A stretch of 64,000 nucleotides of DNA, taken from Symsagittifera roscoffensis. Taxonomy: Eukaryota > Xenacoelomorpha > Acoela > Convolutidae. Position numbers and translations under genes: made by a program. The DNA lies in NCBI RefSeq assembly GCF_963678635.1, contig NC_087063.1:75415617-75479616 (forward strand), written 5' to 3'. The notes below the pieces were generated by a model. It was not told where the DNA came from. It saw nothing but the letters and a program-made list of their open reading frames with translations, and made no database searches. This document shows, piece after piece, positions 49,176 through 60,157 of the stretch (position 1 is its first letter; each line of letters begins with the position of its first letter).

Positions 49176-51700
49176 TTCTAAAAATAGAGTGATAGGAAGT
49201 GAAAAAAAATACAACAGATCAACCCATTGGATGTAATCAGATTTAAGCAATTTCTGGGTGAGAATTTCTCACCATCTGATTTTTAAAAATGAAATCAATG
49301 AGCCTTGAAACACGTTGTGCCGGAGCATTGAAACTCGTAAAAAACTACACCAATTATCGGACACTGACATTTTGATTGTCGGTATTAGATCCAGGAAAAC
49401 GCCCTTACACTGCTTTGACATCGAAAAAAATTACTTAACACCTCTAAAAAAACTGAATTAAAACCTTTCATTGTTAATCAAATTTTTAAACGAAATAAAA
49501 AATATTAAAATTCAAACAATTTCGGATTTATGACCATTGTCAGGTTAAAAGAATTGATATACAATGACTTACAGACAATAAAGCATCATAAAAGATATTA
49601 AATGGTGGTTCTAAACAGAAAAAAATGTATCCACCAATCAAATTTAAGCATTATTACGTTGCAATTTTTTAAAATTTATTGTTTTCAATAAAACATTCGC
49701 CCGGAAGTACATATCGACGGAAAAGAAAGCTAGATTGTAAAACGACTGGCTAGCGTCTAAACACAGCTCTACATGTTTTTAAAGCCAGTTCTTTTTGTGG
49801 TCCTTCTAACATCGGGTCGACAAAATCGTTACTGTTTTGGGCTATCGGCCAGAACGCTCAGATTAACTTAGTTACATGCAAAAATAGTGAGCTCATGGCT
49901 GGGTCTGTGTCCCCAGACCACGTGGTCACTCTTAAAAACAGGGCTACTACTTATTTATTACAGTACTTTTGTTTTTGTTCAGTAGATAAAAATCATCATA
50001 TCCATCGGGTATGGATCAACCCTTTCCCTCAACTCCTAGCTTCTCATACTCTGAAAATGAATACGGTGTTAATTAAATTCAACCTAGGACATTCCAGGAA
50101 GCTAGTAGTTATTAATTTGGAGTTACAATTTCCTCCCCGAGACCGTTCCAGATTCTGGAATCCGGACGAAGAGCGGTCTAATCGTCCTTCCGGAAGGCTG
50201 GTAAAGCCGTCTCAATACCCTTCATCTTTCTCGGGAAGTCTACGGTAACGATTGTACATTTACAACCGTTACTATTTGGAATGGTCTTCCGTTAACATCA
50301 ACCACTATAATTTCTTCGTTCGTTGCTATTTCTCGTTCGTCTTTTCTGTTTCAACGAATTTTGTTCTCCTGTTTTTCCTTATTCTCAGTTGTAGCGAAAC
50401 TTCAAGATCGTGACGTCTTTATTTTGGAACGACTTTTCGAAATTTTTTACGTGACGCCAACTGACCATTCCCGATTCGTTAAATCGTTCGATTGGTACAG
50501 CTAATCTGCTAAAACTGCCAATTTTCCCTTTTTATGGCTACAATAAGCTTTCTAATTCGCCATGCATTTTGGCGCCGTTCTGGTCGAATGTCACAGACTG
50601 CGGACAGCCCGGTCAATGTCCTCATTGAGTCTCGTGGTATTCATTAAAAATGATGAAGTGCCATCGAACAGAATTTACAAAATGCTTGAAACCAGTTTCA
50701 TCCATGTCACATCGACTCACTGCAGAATACAATTTGCATCATTTACACTGTTGTAGCCTTCCAAATGCTTCCACTCATCTACACTTTTTAGGATATAAAT
50801 TAATTAAAAAACTTTTAGCTCCAATGTCTAGTTTTAAAACTTTTCTCCTAGGTTTAAAACGTGTTGGGACGCAGGACAGTCCTGCCAACCAGCAAACTAA
50901 AATTAACCTCTTATGCTTCTTTTTTTCGGAAATTTAGTTGTTATTGGTCCTGAATATTAAAATAAAAATACTTGGTGGTTGGATGGAACAAAAAAATAAT
51001 CTCCTTCTTCAAGAGTTTATCCAAGCCCTTCATATCACCACCAAGTTATCATTCATCTTATTGGTTAAAAACAACCATGCAGGCTAAAATATTTAATATA
51101 CTTCTCGCTCAAGTCTCTCTAGATAAATAGTAAGTGTATCTAAAGTCACTAATAGAATTACAAAGCAAATTTATATATGCAGCAAGTTCTTCAACTCCAA
51201 AATTCAACTAAAACTGTTCCTTATTCAACTAAAATTCAGCATTCATCTAGAGGAATGCGGAGCAGACAAGATTGCAGTTGAGGCGAGAATTTCAGACAGA
51301 TGCTTAGACACTAATAAATTTTGACCTATAGAAGCGCTTTATATTTCGAGGAGAAGACCTGCCCTCAACACGCGCGAGGAATACCGGCAGCGGTACCTCA
51401 CAGTCAAGTTGTGAGGTTTTTTAAGTCCGTTCGTTTTAGTCACATGACTAACTCGGGTCTTAACTGATGCTATTCTTATATTCTTTTTAATGTTAGTTTT
51501 TATACATTTTTTGTAATTTCTACACATCCATTTCCATTCCGGTTTTACAGGTGCTTTGTTTTTTAGATTGGCTGATGATGACTTTTATGTCGAAAACGTT
51601 TCTGGAATTTTTTTCACATTGATCTGCCGTTTTTACCACTAAAATTTTTTTTCTTCATTCAGTTTCAATTGCAAGCTTAATTGCTTAGTTTCTCATTTGT
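49176..51700. other. TMED2 upstream region and AT-rich DNA, no firm gene
   Basis: The TMED2 promoter should lie just above 49175 on the minus strand, but no TATA-like or initiator motif stands out. A plus-strand frame at 49895-50248 (117 codons) has protein-like composition but no domain. Around 51339-51610 the text GCTGATGATGACTTTTATGTCGAAAACG resembles 3' ends of dispersed elements in animals, so a repeat remnant is likely there. Confidence 0.45.
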
Positions 51701-51933
51701 GTTTTTCTCACATAAACATTTCTGAGTTTTCACATCTTCTCCTTAATTACTTTTTTGTTCACTTCTTTGTTCACTTTATTGTTCACTTCTTTGTCATTGC
51801 TCCATCTCCTCCTCCTGCGACATTGACTCCGCACTGTCAGTTTAGACTAATTGTTATGATAAACTTATTAAATAGTTTGAGATTAGAATGTCAATGGAAA
51901 CAAGGAATGGATCTGTGGGACATAGAGCTCAGG

Positions 51934-52133
51934 NNNNNNNNNNNNNNNNNNNNNNNNNNNNNNNNNNNNNNNNNNNNNNNNNNNNNNNNNNNNNNNNNNN
52001 NNNNNNNNNNNNNNNNNNNNNNNNNNNNNNNNNNNNNNNNNNNNNNNNNNNNNNNNNNNNNNNNNNNNNNNNNNNNNNNNNNNNNNNNNNNNNNNNNNNN
52101 NNNNNNNNNNNNNNNNNNNNNNNNNNNNNNNNN
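51934..52133. other. Assembly gap (200 N)
   Basis: Exactly 200 consecutive N, probably a scaffold gap of nominal size. It falls inside the LINE remnant, so the missing N-terminal RT motifs may simply be unsequenced. Confidence 0.99.
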
Positions 52134-53184
52134 ATTGATAAGGACTATTATTTTAATGATAAAAATGAAGATTTTAGGTGTGTATATTTTGATTTTGAAA
52201 AAGCATTCGACAGTGTTTCACACAACAGATTATTTTTTAACCAATGGAGTTCTGCAAGTGTGTATTCTAGGCCCGATTTTACTTTCAATACTCATAAAAG
52301 ATATGCCAGAGCGAGTTCTCTCTTCGCTTTGCTATCTGTTCGCTGCTGATTTAAAACTTCTTTCAATTTCATCTTCGATCAATTTTCAAAACGATATTGA
52401 CAACGTTTATCAATGGTCTGTCGAAAATGGTCTTATAATCCATCCAGATAAAACAAATTTATTTGCAACATGCCACACGAGTACTTTCTTAACAGTCTAG
52501 TTATTGAACGTGTACCTTCTATAAAAAACCTTGGCTTATTTGTAACACCAAATCTCTCCTGGACCGAACACGTTAACATTAAATCTGGTAAAGCTCTGCG
52601 TTGCTTCTTCAGTTTAAAACGCAACATCTCATATAACACTCCAGTGATTACAAAACTTCAACTCTATATAACATGTGTCAGAAAAACTCTTCTTTTTAAT
52701 TCATGCATATGGCAACCAAACATTGCTTCTCTTCGAAAAATGGAAAATGTACAACGCAAAGCAATAAAGTAGATTTGTGGATTAAATGAGTACAAAATAT
52801 CTATTGTGTCTATTAATTTTTTTACCTATCTGCTATCAGCTTATCTACTCGGATCTTGTTTTATTCGGCAACATCTTACAAAACAATTACGATATCAAAC
52901 TTGAGAATAATGTAAGTTTTTATTTTCCTAGACCTGGCAATCGCGCTGCACACAGGATTTTGTTCGATGTTCCGAAAGTGTGCAAAACTTCAACATGGGG
53001 GACATACTTTATCCGGACAACTGCTAATGCCAACATTGTGTCAGCAAAATATGGGATTGACCTTGGCCAGGAGAAACTCGCCAGTGCAAAGAGAAAACTC
53101 CGTGAATCCTTTTTAAATTTATCGATATCAGATTTCAACCCTGAAAACTCATGTACCTTTTTTTTATCAATTGTCGCTGTTTAA
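52134..53184 (+). pseudogene. Second LINE remnant, RT C-terminal part
   Basis: After the gap the frames read CVYFDFEKAFDSVSHNRL (motif A), then LGPILLSILI (motif B end), LFAADLKLL (motif C) and VENGLIIHPDKT, KNLGLFVTPNLSWTEHV, MENVQRKAIK and a C-terminal tail ending CTFFLSIVAV. The order is that of jockey/CR1-type RTs. Motif C should be Tyr/Phe-Ala-Asp-Asp but reads Phe-Ala-Ala-Asp. At least three frame changes occur. It is much more AT-rich than the LINE at 44068 and so belongs to another family. Confidence 0.8.
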
Positions 53185-53244
53185 CCTGTAGATTTTAATG
53201 CTCATACTTGTATCTCTGCCACCTTTACAGGGAATGAACACTTT

Positions 53245-53249
53245 TAGTA

Positions 53250-53310
<61 letters not shown>
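53245..53310 (+). repeat. TAG trinucleotide microsatellite
   Basis: About 20 units of TAG/AGT with one early interruption (AGAAGT). It lies directly after the LINE remnant and just before the GC-richer block. Confidence 0.95.
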
Positions 53311-53311
<1 letters not shown>

Positions 53312-53579
53312 TTCAGTGTCTTGCAACACGTCGGTGGCCATTCTGACGCTGTTAGAGGCAGCCCCCAACGCCTCTGCTCCTCTATCTTTGTTTACAACAA
53401 GGTAGAGGGTCCACATTAGTCTCCCTATTCCTACAGAAGCTGTTCTGGAGGCATAACGTCACATTTTTATCCAGGTTTTTCTTCAACTTCTCTTCTCTTT
53501 CTCCCGTCACACTCACTTGTTCTGGACGTTCTTCTCACTGCGGTAGTCACTGCATTCCGATGGGTTACGAAAGCTCGCT

Positions 53580-54052
53580 TCAAAGCTCCTGCTCAAATTT
53601 CCAGCTGATAAGCGTCCTCGTACTCCTCACACCCACCGCTACGAAGTGTACTGTGTATCGGCTTTTGCACTTCGGAGCCAACGTCAATCCCACTAGGTAT
53701 CGCGCTCCCGACGGTCTGCGATAAGTTTCACTCTGCCGGATGCTCATTTTTGCCTCAATCGCTTCTCCCATTTTCCAATATATTTCTGTTCGGTTTGCAA
53801 CACTCCCGGAAACACGTCAGTGCTGATGGCCCTGACCATCTCATGATTTTGTTCTAGATTCAATGGTGACTCTAAAGAACCAAACATGCTGTAAAGTCCT
53901 AGTGCAGTCACCAGATTCACCTCAGTTCCTCCGTGGTAATCTGCAATCAATTCGAATTCCGTTTTTGCCTTCTTTATTATATTTCCGTACATTACTGACA
54001 ATTGCTTGTGTTGCTTTGCCAAGGTCTTTGCACAATCGAGACCTCCACACAT
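53580..54052 (-). pseudogene. Unknown block, last ORFs
   Basis: Frame 53744-54052 (102 codons) reads an alpha-helical sequence ending TEQKYIGKWEKRLRQK, a basic C terminus. Frame 53580-53771 (63 codons) follows in another phase. No domain recognised. This is the downstream end of the 8.4-kb coding block; beyond it coding character stops. Confidence 0.4.
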
Positions 54053-54223
54053 ATGACCTTCAAGTCCACAGACGTTTGCTAGACAGCTAGCAGGTGTAAC
54101 CCAGTCCTCTGGTCCCTAACCAGGCAACTCCACATTGTTCTCTTTGTCGTTCTTGGAGGCTGTCGTCATCAATTAATAAATGATGTTCAGGTCACGCAAG
54201 TTACAGTCTGAATTCAACTCCCT

Positions 54224-54850
54224 TTACACATCCTGTGTCGCGTGCACTATCGAATCAGCATTAGGACTCGGACACCATGATGGTTTCATCAATTCCCACA
54301 CCACCAATAGGCTCGTTCTCAGTAATTCATCCGAGAATCCCGATCCAAATTCCACTCGGTTATCAGATTTTGGCACTGAAGGTGCAGTCACCTTTTCTTC
54401 CAACACACGTCGTACCAATTTATCCTGCTGATTGGCAGCGCTTCTTATCGTTGCCATTCGTGACAGCCATAATCTAAGCAACACTGCTTGCTCGTAATCA
54501 AAGAAACAATCACGTATGTTTTCATTGATGAATGGGTTGTATGCCATCCCTACGATTCCAGACACGTAATTATATTATTTCTTCCTAATCGGTCCGCACT
54601 ACTCACTGGATTTCGTTAGTGCTTCCATTGACTCTTTTGTGAGCCTCAGCTTTTTATTTGAGAAACTTCGTATTTCATCGAGCTTCTTCATTGGTTTCAG
54701 TTCTGCAGGCTCCTTTATATTTACTCGCATCGGTTTGCTCTGATGTATGTCTATCAGCGCTTGTAAGAGCAAGGTTTTCGCTTGATCACTACCTTCTCTC
54801 AGCATCTTGGCACCTATATTCAACGCTGGCACTGATATTTGTTCTATCAT
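54224..54850 (-). pseudogene. Unknown block, ORFs with helical character
   Basis: Frames 54599-54850 (83 codons) and 54224-54565 (113 codons) in different phases. The first is rich in Leu, Lys and Glu and looks coiled-coil-like (KKLDEIRSFSNKKLRLTKE). The second has mixed composition. Neither matches a family I know. They continue the coding block between 54863 and 54052. Confidence 0.4.
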
Positions 54851-54862
54851 GAATCGGACGAA

Positions 54863-55880
54863 TCAGAGAGCGTCTCTCCGTTTCGCACACGCTACTGCCG
54901 CTCCTTCATGGGACATGAGGTCTCTTAAACTTGTCATCAAAAGCACCTTATCTTCCTTTGATCTTTTCTTTTCATCTGAGTCATATTCCTCCATTGTCAA
55001 TCCAGTCATGCACCAAGCAAATCTAAGTTGTAGGTCAGTTCTGACGTAAGGTACCGCTATCAGAGCGTGTATTTTCGGAGTGGTTCTCATCTCTTCTTCA
55101 AAGTGACGTATTACCACCGCTATCCGCGGTAAGTTCACCAACTGGTATATCGTTTCTGCGAGCGGCTCAGAAGAGACCAACGTTCCGTACGCCCTGTGTT
55201 TAATCGTCGTGCCTTGTATCATCTCCTCCAGATAACCTTCCATGGCGCCTTTGTCTTCTAGAGCGAATCGGTGTCCTCTAGCCGAGTTTCTGCACTCCAT
55301 CCTCTCCATGTATGCATCAGCGGGCTCGTCGATCAATACGGCTTCCGATAATGTCAATCGGTTATGCTCCACCGGGATCAGCTGTCCTATGACGCTTCCC
55401 TTTCCATGGTTCAAGCACGATGGTCTGAAATCTCGTAGGGTACTTTGCCCACACTGGCTAAGTATTTCCATCTCTAATGTCGCTCCAGTCAGAGTGCGGT
55501 CACTCCTCTTGGTTTTGTAACTGGCTGATCTCAATCCTGCCATGAGGATGGGTGGCACTTCTTCGACTCTCCGTGACTTCTTCGACCCGCTTTCGTTTGG
55601 CTGAGTTGACAGCTTTTACTGAGATCTCAGAGTTCACTTCCCCTTCCCAGTGTTTCATTTTGTCAATCAATATTTTCGATCGTATCGTGCCTTTTCAAGT
55701 TCTGGACAGGTATACTACTTCGATGCTGCCTTTCTGCTGCATTGGCTTTATAGGAGAAATAACTTCATTTTCGTCAGTGGCCGAATCGATCAACAACTTG
55801 ATCAGTCTCCCTTCGCATTCATCCAATTTATCGAGAATCTCTCGCATCAATGGTCTGTTGAGACCTGTTTTCATTACAGA
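54863..55880 (-). pseudogene. Unknown block, 231-codon ORF and its upstream part
   Basis: Frame 54863-55558 is open for 231 codons with globular-looking composition (for example HRFALEDKGAMEGYLEEMI and LQLRFAWCMTGLTMEEYDS). Upstream, 55560-55880 in another frame shows a helical, charged stretch (PLMREILDKLDECEGRLIK) and a nuclear-localisation-like KRKRV. Frame changes separate them. No family recognised. Confidence 0.45.
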
Positions 55881-56747
55881 CTAGGTCCCGTAGCACTGAA
55901 CTACCGTCCAGACCTCTTCCATGAAGGCAACTCTGTCAATATTACACCCTGTTCTAATCTCATGGTCCCTGTGGTGAACTTCCCACTCTTCTTCGGGCAA
56001 TGTTCCCAAGAAAGGTACTCGGGCAGAGCCTTCTATTCTTCTCCTCCGTGGTGACTCCGTCAAAAGTTTCGTTTCGATAGTTTTCGACTTACCAGCAGAG
56101 CTGCTCTCCGCTAAATTTCGGCTGATATTCATGAAGGCTGGCGGAGGTTCCAGCGTGGAAGTTTCATCTTCCGCTGGTTCAGTCGTCCCTTGTAACGTTT
56201 CTGTCCTGATCTCATGGTTGTCTAGGAAATTGAAGTCTAGGCTAGGCACTCCACCTGTCGAAGCCTTATCGTTGTCTTTTCCCGCTCGATCGGGATCCTG
56301 CTGCATGGGTTCTTCCGATCGACGTTCTTCTCCCTCCTTATCGCCTCGCTTCTGATTCGTACTTGAACTCGAAGGCCCTTGCTCCTCATTCCTCATCTCG
56401 TCCGGAAACTTTGGCACAACTAGCCTGCCAGCTGATTTATCTTCCTGTTCTCCTAGATTTATCGTGTTCTCTTCACAGCCGCAGGGCGATAGTGCAGTTC
56501 TAACCAACAGTTTCCAGCTCATCGCCAATTCTGGTTTCACGCTCATTACGATTAGCGTGGCTTCTCGCAAGTCCGCCGTGCCTCTCATGACCGTTGGTGC
56601 CAGGTTCGATTTCTTCCACTCTTCCTCAAATCTTCCAGGCTTCGGAGTGGCTGCATTACTCATTTGTCTCCTCGTCGACTCATCCGTGTGTACAAACTGA
56701 CAAACTGCGTGTATAGCAGCACAGCAGCGTTTCTGCCCACGAAGCAC
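55881..56747 (-). pseudogene. Unknown block, 288-codon ORF with disordered middle
   Basis: Starts with a Cys/Arg-containing helical segment, then a long hydrophilic, low-complexity stretch (Ser/Glu/Arg/Gln-rich, GPSSSSTNQKRGDKEGEER), then an acidic Thr/Pro-rich part and a basic patch (SPRRRRIEGSARV). It looks like a linker between two folded modules of a long protein. It ends at a TAG exactly where the next frame goes on. Confidence 0.45.
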
Positions 56748-56926
56748 AGGTCCATCGTTTCAGAGAACTTCGCCATTCTCTTTTCATTAGTTTCAAGGGC
56801 TCTTAACCTGGGAGTTTGTACTACGGAGTCTGCTCCGAGCAACATCCTCCTGATCAACGGGAATTCAGGTATTTCTTCTGACAGCTTTCTGTAATTGTCT
56901 CAACCCTTCGTTTCTTCTTTAACTTT

Positions 56927-57679
56927 TTAGTATGAAGCAACTAAACAAGGAAATCTTGTTATTTTGCCGTTCGTCTTGTCGTACGGCCTCAAACTCCAGA
57001 GTTTCGGAAACACTTCAATGTGCCTTCTCTCTACTTCACCCATTCTGTCACGAAAGTGATCATCAAAGTTTATTGCCGTCATCGCTGGCTCTGCTATCTT
57101 CGCGAACAAAAAATCCTCACTCATCAACTCGGGTAGCACGCTTTGTTCATACAAATTAAGTGCGCTCCTGTCCACTGCCGAAATGAGGTTCAGCTGCTGC
57201 ACCGACCTTCTATATGCTTCCACCTTAACGTCAGGGAACGCGAATGTTGCCGCAGGGCCGTATATCACTGTCACAAATTCAGTGGTTCCTCTGATCAACG
57301 CTAAGGGATCAGTCCTCATAGCTGAGCTCAAGTTGGTCAATAGGGACATGCCTCCTGCATGACGTCGCACATCTTCTTCTTTTCCAATCTTCCTGTCTTC
57401 TCCTACTCCAAAGCGATTCTGCTGTAGGAGATACTGAATCAGAGTGTGTCTCAGTTTTCTTACTTTAGTCCATGAGTCCGTGGATCTTTTCATATCGAAC
57501 TTCTTTACGTTTTCTTTGATTTGCTCGGGGTAAAGGGTCAAATTCATCAGCCCTTCCAAGTTCCCATGCGTAACCGCAATCAACGTCAGAAGTCCGTTCA
57601 GTCGTTGATTCTGCACTCCCTCGGTGAGCAGTATCACCGGTCCTTTGACAAAATTTTCTGATCTGAACGTCCCAAACAA
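56927..57679 (-). pseudogene. Unknown block, 250-codon ORF
   Basis: One of the best preserved frames, mixed composition, globular (for example GPVILLTEGVQNQRLNGLL and FDDHFRDRMGEVERRH). Its first 50 codons recur in opposite orientation at 58741-58961, the right arm of an inverted repeat. No domain recognised. Confidence 0.5.
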
Positions 57680-57746
57680 TGCCAGGTCGCTACTAACGAC
57701 AATTCAGCAACCGCTTTAAGGAATTTGCTTATCAGGTAACGAGAGA
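57527..57746 (-). repeat. Inverted repeat, left arm
   Basis: 220 bp whose reverse complement matches 58741-58961 with about a dozen differences and one 1-base indel. It overlaps the start of the 250-codon ORF. Its inner edge at 57746 is also where the large duplication of 62370-64000 begins. Confidence 0.9.
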
Positions 57747-58770
57747 GGGCGGCCCATCCTAAACCCAGCCCCTCCAGGATACTGTTGGTCCTGTCGAAGC
57801 CTTCTTCTCCTCTCTTATTCTGCGTCCAGAAAGCTTCAAGTGCTATTTGGCAGATTCAATTCACAAATTCGGCTGGCTTTTCCTCTGCATTTTCTGCTAA
57901 GTTTAACTCCTTCAACAGGTAGGCGTGATTGTTTGTGATCATCGCTGGGCCTCGCTCGAAAGCGTCCGTGCCCAATGCTGCTACTAGAGAGTCAAGTGCA
58001 GCCATTTTTTGGCCTCTTGCTGCGTGCACAAAACTATTGCTTCCAAGTGAGCTTTCGTCTCTTTGGAGTTCTGTCTTTTCTCTCCTTCTTCTTTAATCTC
58101 CATTCACCTGAACTACAAGTCAATGGACAAAGACACTATCACTCGATGATCGTCGTTTATTCCTGGCTTCAAATTGAGCTGCCTGGACAGTTCCAACCCC
58201 AACACTCCATCCAATACCAGCATGAGTAGCGAATAATCTTTAAACCCTCTCATATTGTTTGATATATCCGACCATACTGCCGGTAATTCTGCCCTAAGTG
58301 GCCTCGAGTTTTTCGCTTTCACTTCGCGGTTCGGGGCAGGTATGATCATATCACACTTCCCTTCTGAGAGCAGTGCCACCATTGCGTACGCAAACTTCAA
58401 TCCATCCGGGATATGTGCATATCCCGGAGACAACGCAAATGCTCCTTCTTTCCATTATCTCGCCCATTGATTCTAGAATATCTTTTTTTGCTGGCCACTC
58501 TGCATCTTTCGCCATTGTAGGCTCTCTGAGTCTGCTCAGGAAACCCCTACTACGGAAGTGATCGTTTATGCCGGCTAACACTATTGTAATCGAGTTCATT
58601 TCAGTTTGTCGATGGACCCCGATTGTCATTGATGCAGACTGCATCAAATCCATGTCGTTTGCCGCCAGCATTATCACTTCAGGCCAAAACAAGGACTTAG
58701 AAGTATGGGCTACCGTTACCCCGAGCAGGATGGACCGCACTCTCTTGTTACCTGATAAGCGAATTCTTTA
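57747..58770 (-). pseudogene. Unknown block, coding segment between inverted arms
   Basis: Frames 58351-58740 (129 codons) and 58113-58433 (106 codons) are two halves of one protein offset by a frame change near 58430, since the second starts SPGYAHIPDGLKFAYAMVAL right where the first turns out of frame. Contents are globular, for example IVLAGINDHFRSRGFLSRL and LRAELPAVWSDISN. The first looks vaguely like part of an SGNH fold (VLAGIND) but lacks other blocks, so I do not assign it. The same text recurs at 62370-63395. Confidence 0.5.
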
Positions 58771-58961
58771 AAGCGGTTACTGAATTGTCGATAGTAGTGA
58801 TCCTGGCATTGTTTGGGACGTTCGGATCAGAAAATTTTGTCGAAGGCCCGGTGATACTGCTCACCGAGGGAGTGCATAATCAACGACTGGACGGACTTCT
58901 GACGTTGATTGCGGTTACGGATGGGAACTTGGGAGGGCTGACGAATTTGACCCGTTACCCC
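58741..58961 (+). repeat. Inverted repeat, right arm
   Basis: 221 bp, reverse complement of 57527-57746. It places the start of the 250-codon ORF in plus orientation inside a minus-strand coding block, so the minus-strand gene is interrupted at this point. Confidence 0.9.
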
Positions 58962-59345
58962 TTCTTGGGCTACTTGTATTGGAGAAGCCCTTTCTTTCAC
59001 GTGAGATGGAGGCGCCTGCTCTTTTTTAAACATCTTGACATGTTGGAATATTGGTGCTCTAAGTGTCAGAAATCTTCCTGGCCTCTCTTCTCAATTCTAC
59101 TCGTCATGGTGCATTCTTACGTCCTGCAAGGGTCTGGCATTTACTGGACCCATGGTGTTATTTGAGGGCAGTCCCTCAAGGTCAGCAAATCTTAATGCCG
59201 TTGTGGAGCTAAAGTTGGTATCGGCTGCTGTCAACCAGTCCACTCCCACAATCGAGTATAGTCCGTTCACGGAGAGTTTTGCCCCATTCAGCATCCTCAT
59301 CGCATCGGCTGCAAATTTCACCGCTTGAAGGTTCAATTTCGTCAT
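58962..59345 (-). pseudogene. Unknown block, ORFs downstream of the SGNH domain
   Basis: Frame 59097-59345 (82 codons) reads a compact, conserved-looking sequence (FSSTTALRFADLEGLPSNN). The next piece, 58962-59033, is in another frame and reads a basic, Pro-rich tail that runs into the right inverted arm. These follow the SGNH domain in the original protein order. Confidence 0.45.
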
Positions 59346-60157
59346 CAGGTCTTGTTTATAGACGTGCCAGGGAGAAGGTATTCAATCTCCAACTCATCCA
59401 ATCGTTCCCGGAAGACACGATTCATCCAGCCTTGTCCCTCTATATTGTCGAAATGAATTCCATCAGTGATGAATCTGGCGTGATCCATAGCTCTCAGCTC
59501 ATGTTCTTAATGCATCAAGATCATTCGTCCAGCATTGTGACTCGCCAGATTTGGCACGATGTTGTTCCATCTGATGACTCTTTCATTGTGTCTTCTACCT
59601 GTTGACGATAGCGTTTTCGTGCTCATTGGTATGGTGCAGACGGTCAGTACCGCGCACTGAAACTTCTGCCATATCGTGGTAAATAGGCATACCTTCATCG
59701 ATTCCCACTGAGCTTCATCCTCGTCCGAGCTCCTAGACACATTGTTCGTGCCTAACAGAATCATTATGTCCAGAATTCTTCCTGGGTTCATCATTCAATA
59801 TAATTGGACTATTGTTGCGCCTCCAAAGGCCATTACCTTAGTGATCCATGAGGTTCTTAATTTCTGCAGAACTCTCGCCAGACTATCGCCCAATATCAAA
59901 TAAGACGTCCCGAGTGGCGGTTGCTGCATGTTCATTGCTGGACTCCACGTCGATCGGTTGAAACTTGCTTGCATCTCCGTTACTGGAACTTCTGTGAAGT
60001 TGTTCTTAAACTGGCCGTTCTTCTGAACGTCAATTACGCGAGACACTTTCTTCATAGGCATTACCCTTATCTTCCTATCAGGGACTTTTGAGGTCTCTGT
60101 TGGTTTCGTCGAGGCAACAGCTCCCGTTCTCTTCAGTATTTCCGACGAGAGCTCCAC
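59346..60157 (-). pseudogene. SGNH/GDSL-type hydrolase domain
   Basis: In one frame: YLILGDSLARVLQ (block I, G-D-S-L with the nucleophile Ser), MAFGGATIVQLY (block II Gly), DIMILLGTNNVS (block III, with Gly-x-Asn-Asn reading G-T-N-N), and TDGIHFDNIEG (block V, Asp and His in D-G-I-H). These are the four signature blocks of the SGNH hydrolase family, which includes esterases and lipases; SGNH domains also occur in ORF1 proteins of some LINEs. A TGA follows block II and a TAA follows block III, both in frame. Function in this block unknown. Confidence 0.75.

Larger units (their letters stand above)
57743..59373. repeat. Large direct duplication, copy 1 (1.63 kb shown)
   Basis: Matches 62370-64000 at a constant offset of 4627 with no indel and only about four substitutions that I could find (near 57867, 58016, 58127 and 58920). 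The real unit runs past the window end, so its full length is unknown. Confidence 0.95.

Noticed and set aside
49895-50248. 117-codon plus-strand ORF
   Set aside because: Protein-like composition but no domain, no start context and no flanking exons; kept only as a note.
51565-51600. Hammerhead-ribozyme-like core (CTGATGA ... GAAA) in GCTGATGATGACTTTTATGTCGAAAACG
   Set aside because: The two core boxes and a short possible stem II are present, but stems I and III have no partners nearby.
53198-53419. Poly-Ser or poly-Thr ORFs across the TAG repeat
   Set aside because: Translations of a microsatellite.
54863-56747. Plus-strand ORFs over the unknown block as genes
   Set aside because: They mirror the longer minus-strand frames, have Ser/Leu/Phe-rich antisense composition and no domains.
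58351-58740. VLAGIND in the unknown block as a second SGNH hydrolase
   Set aside because: Only one block-like motif; no G-D-S or D-x-x-H blocks in the right order.
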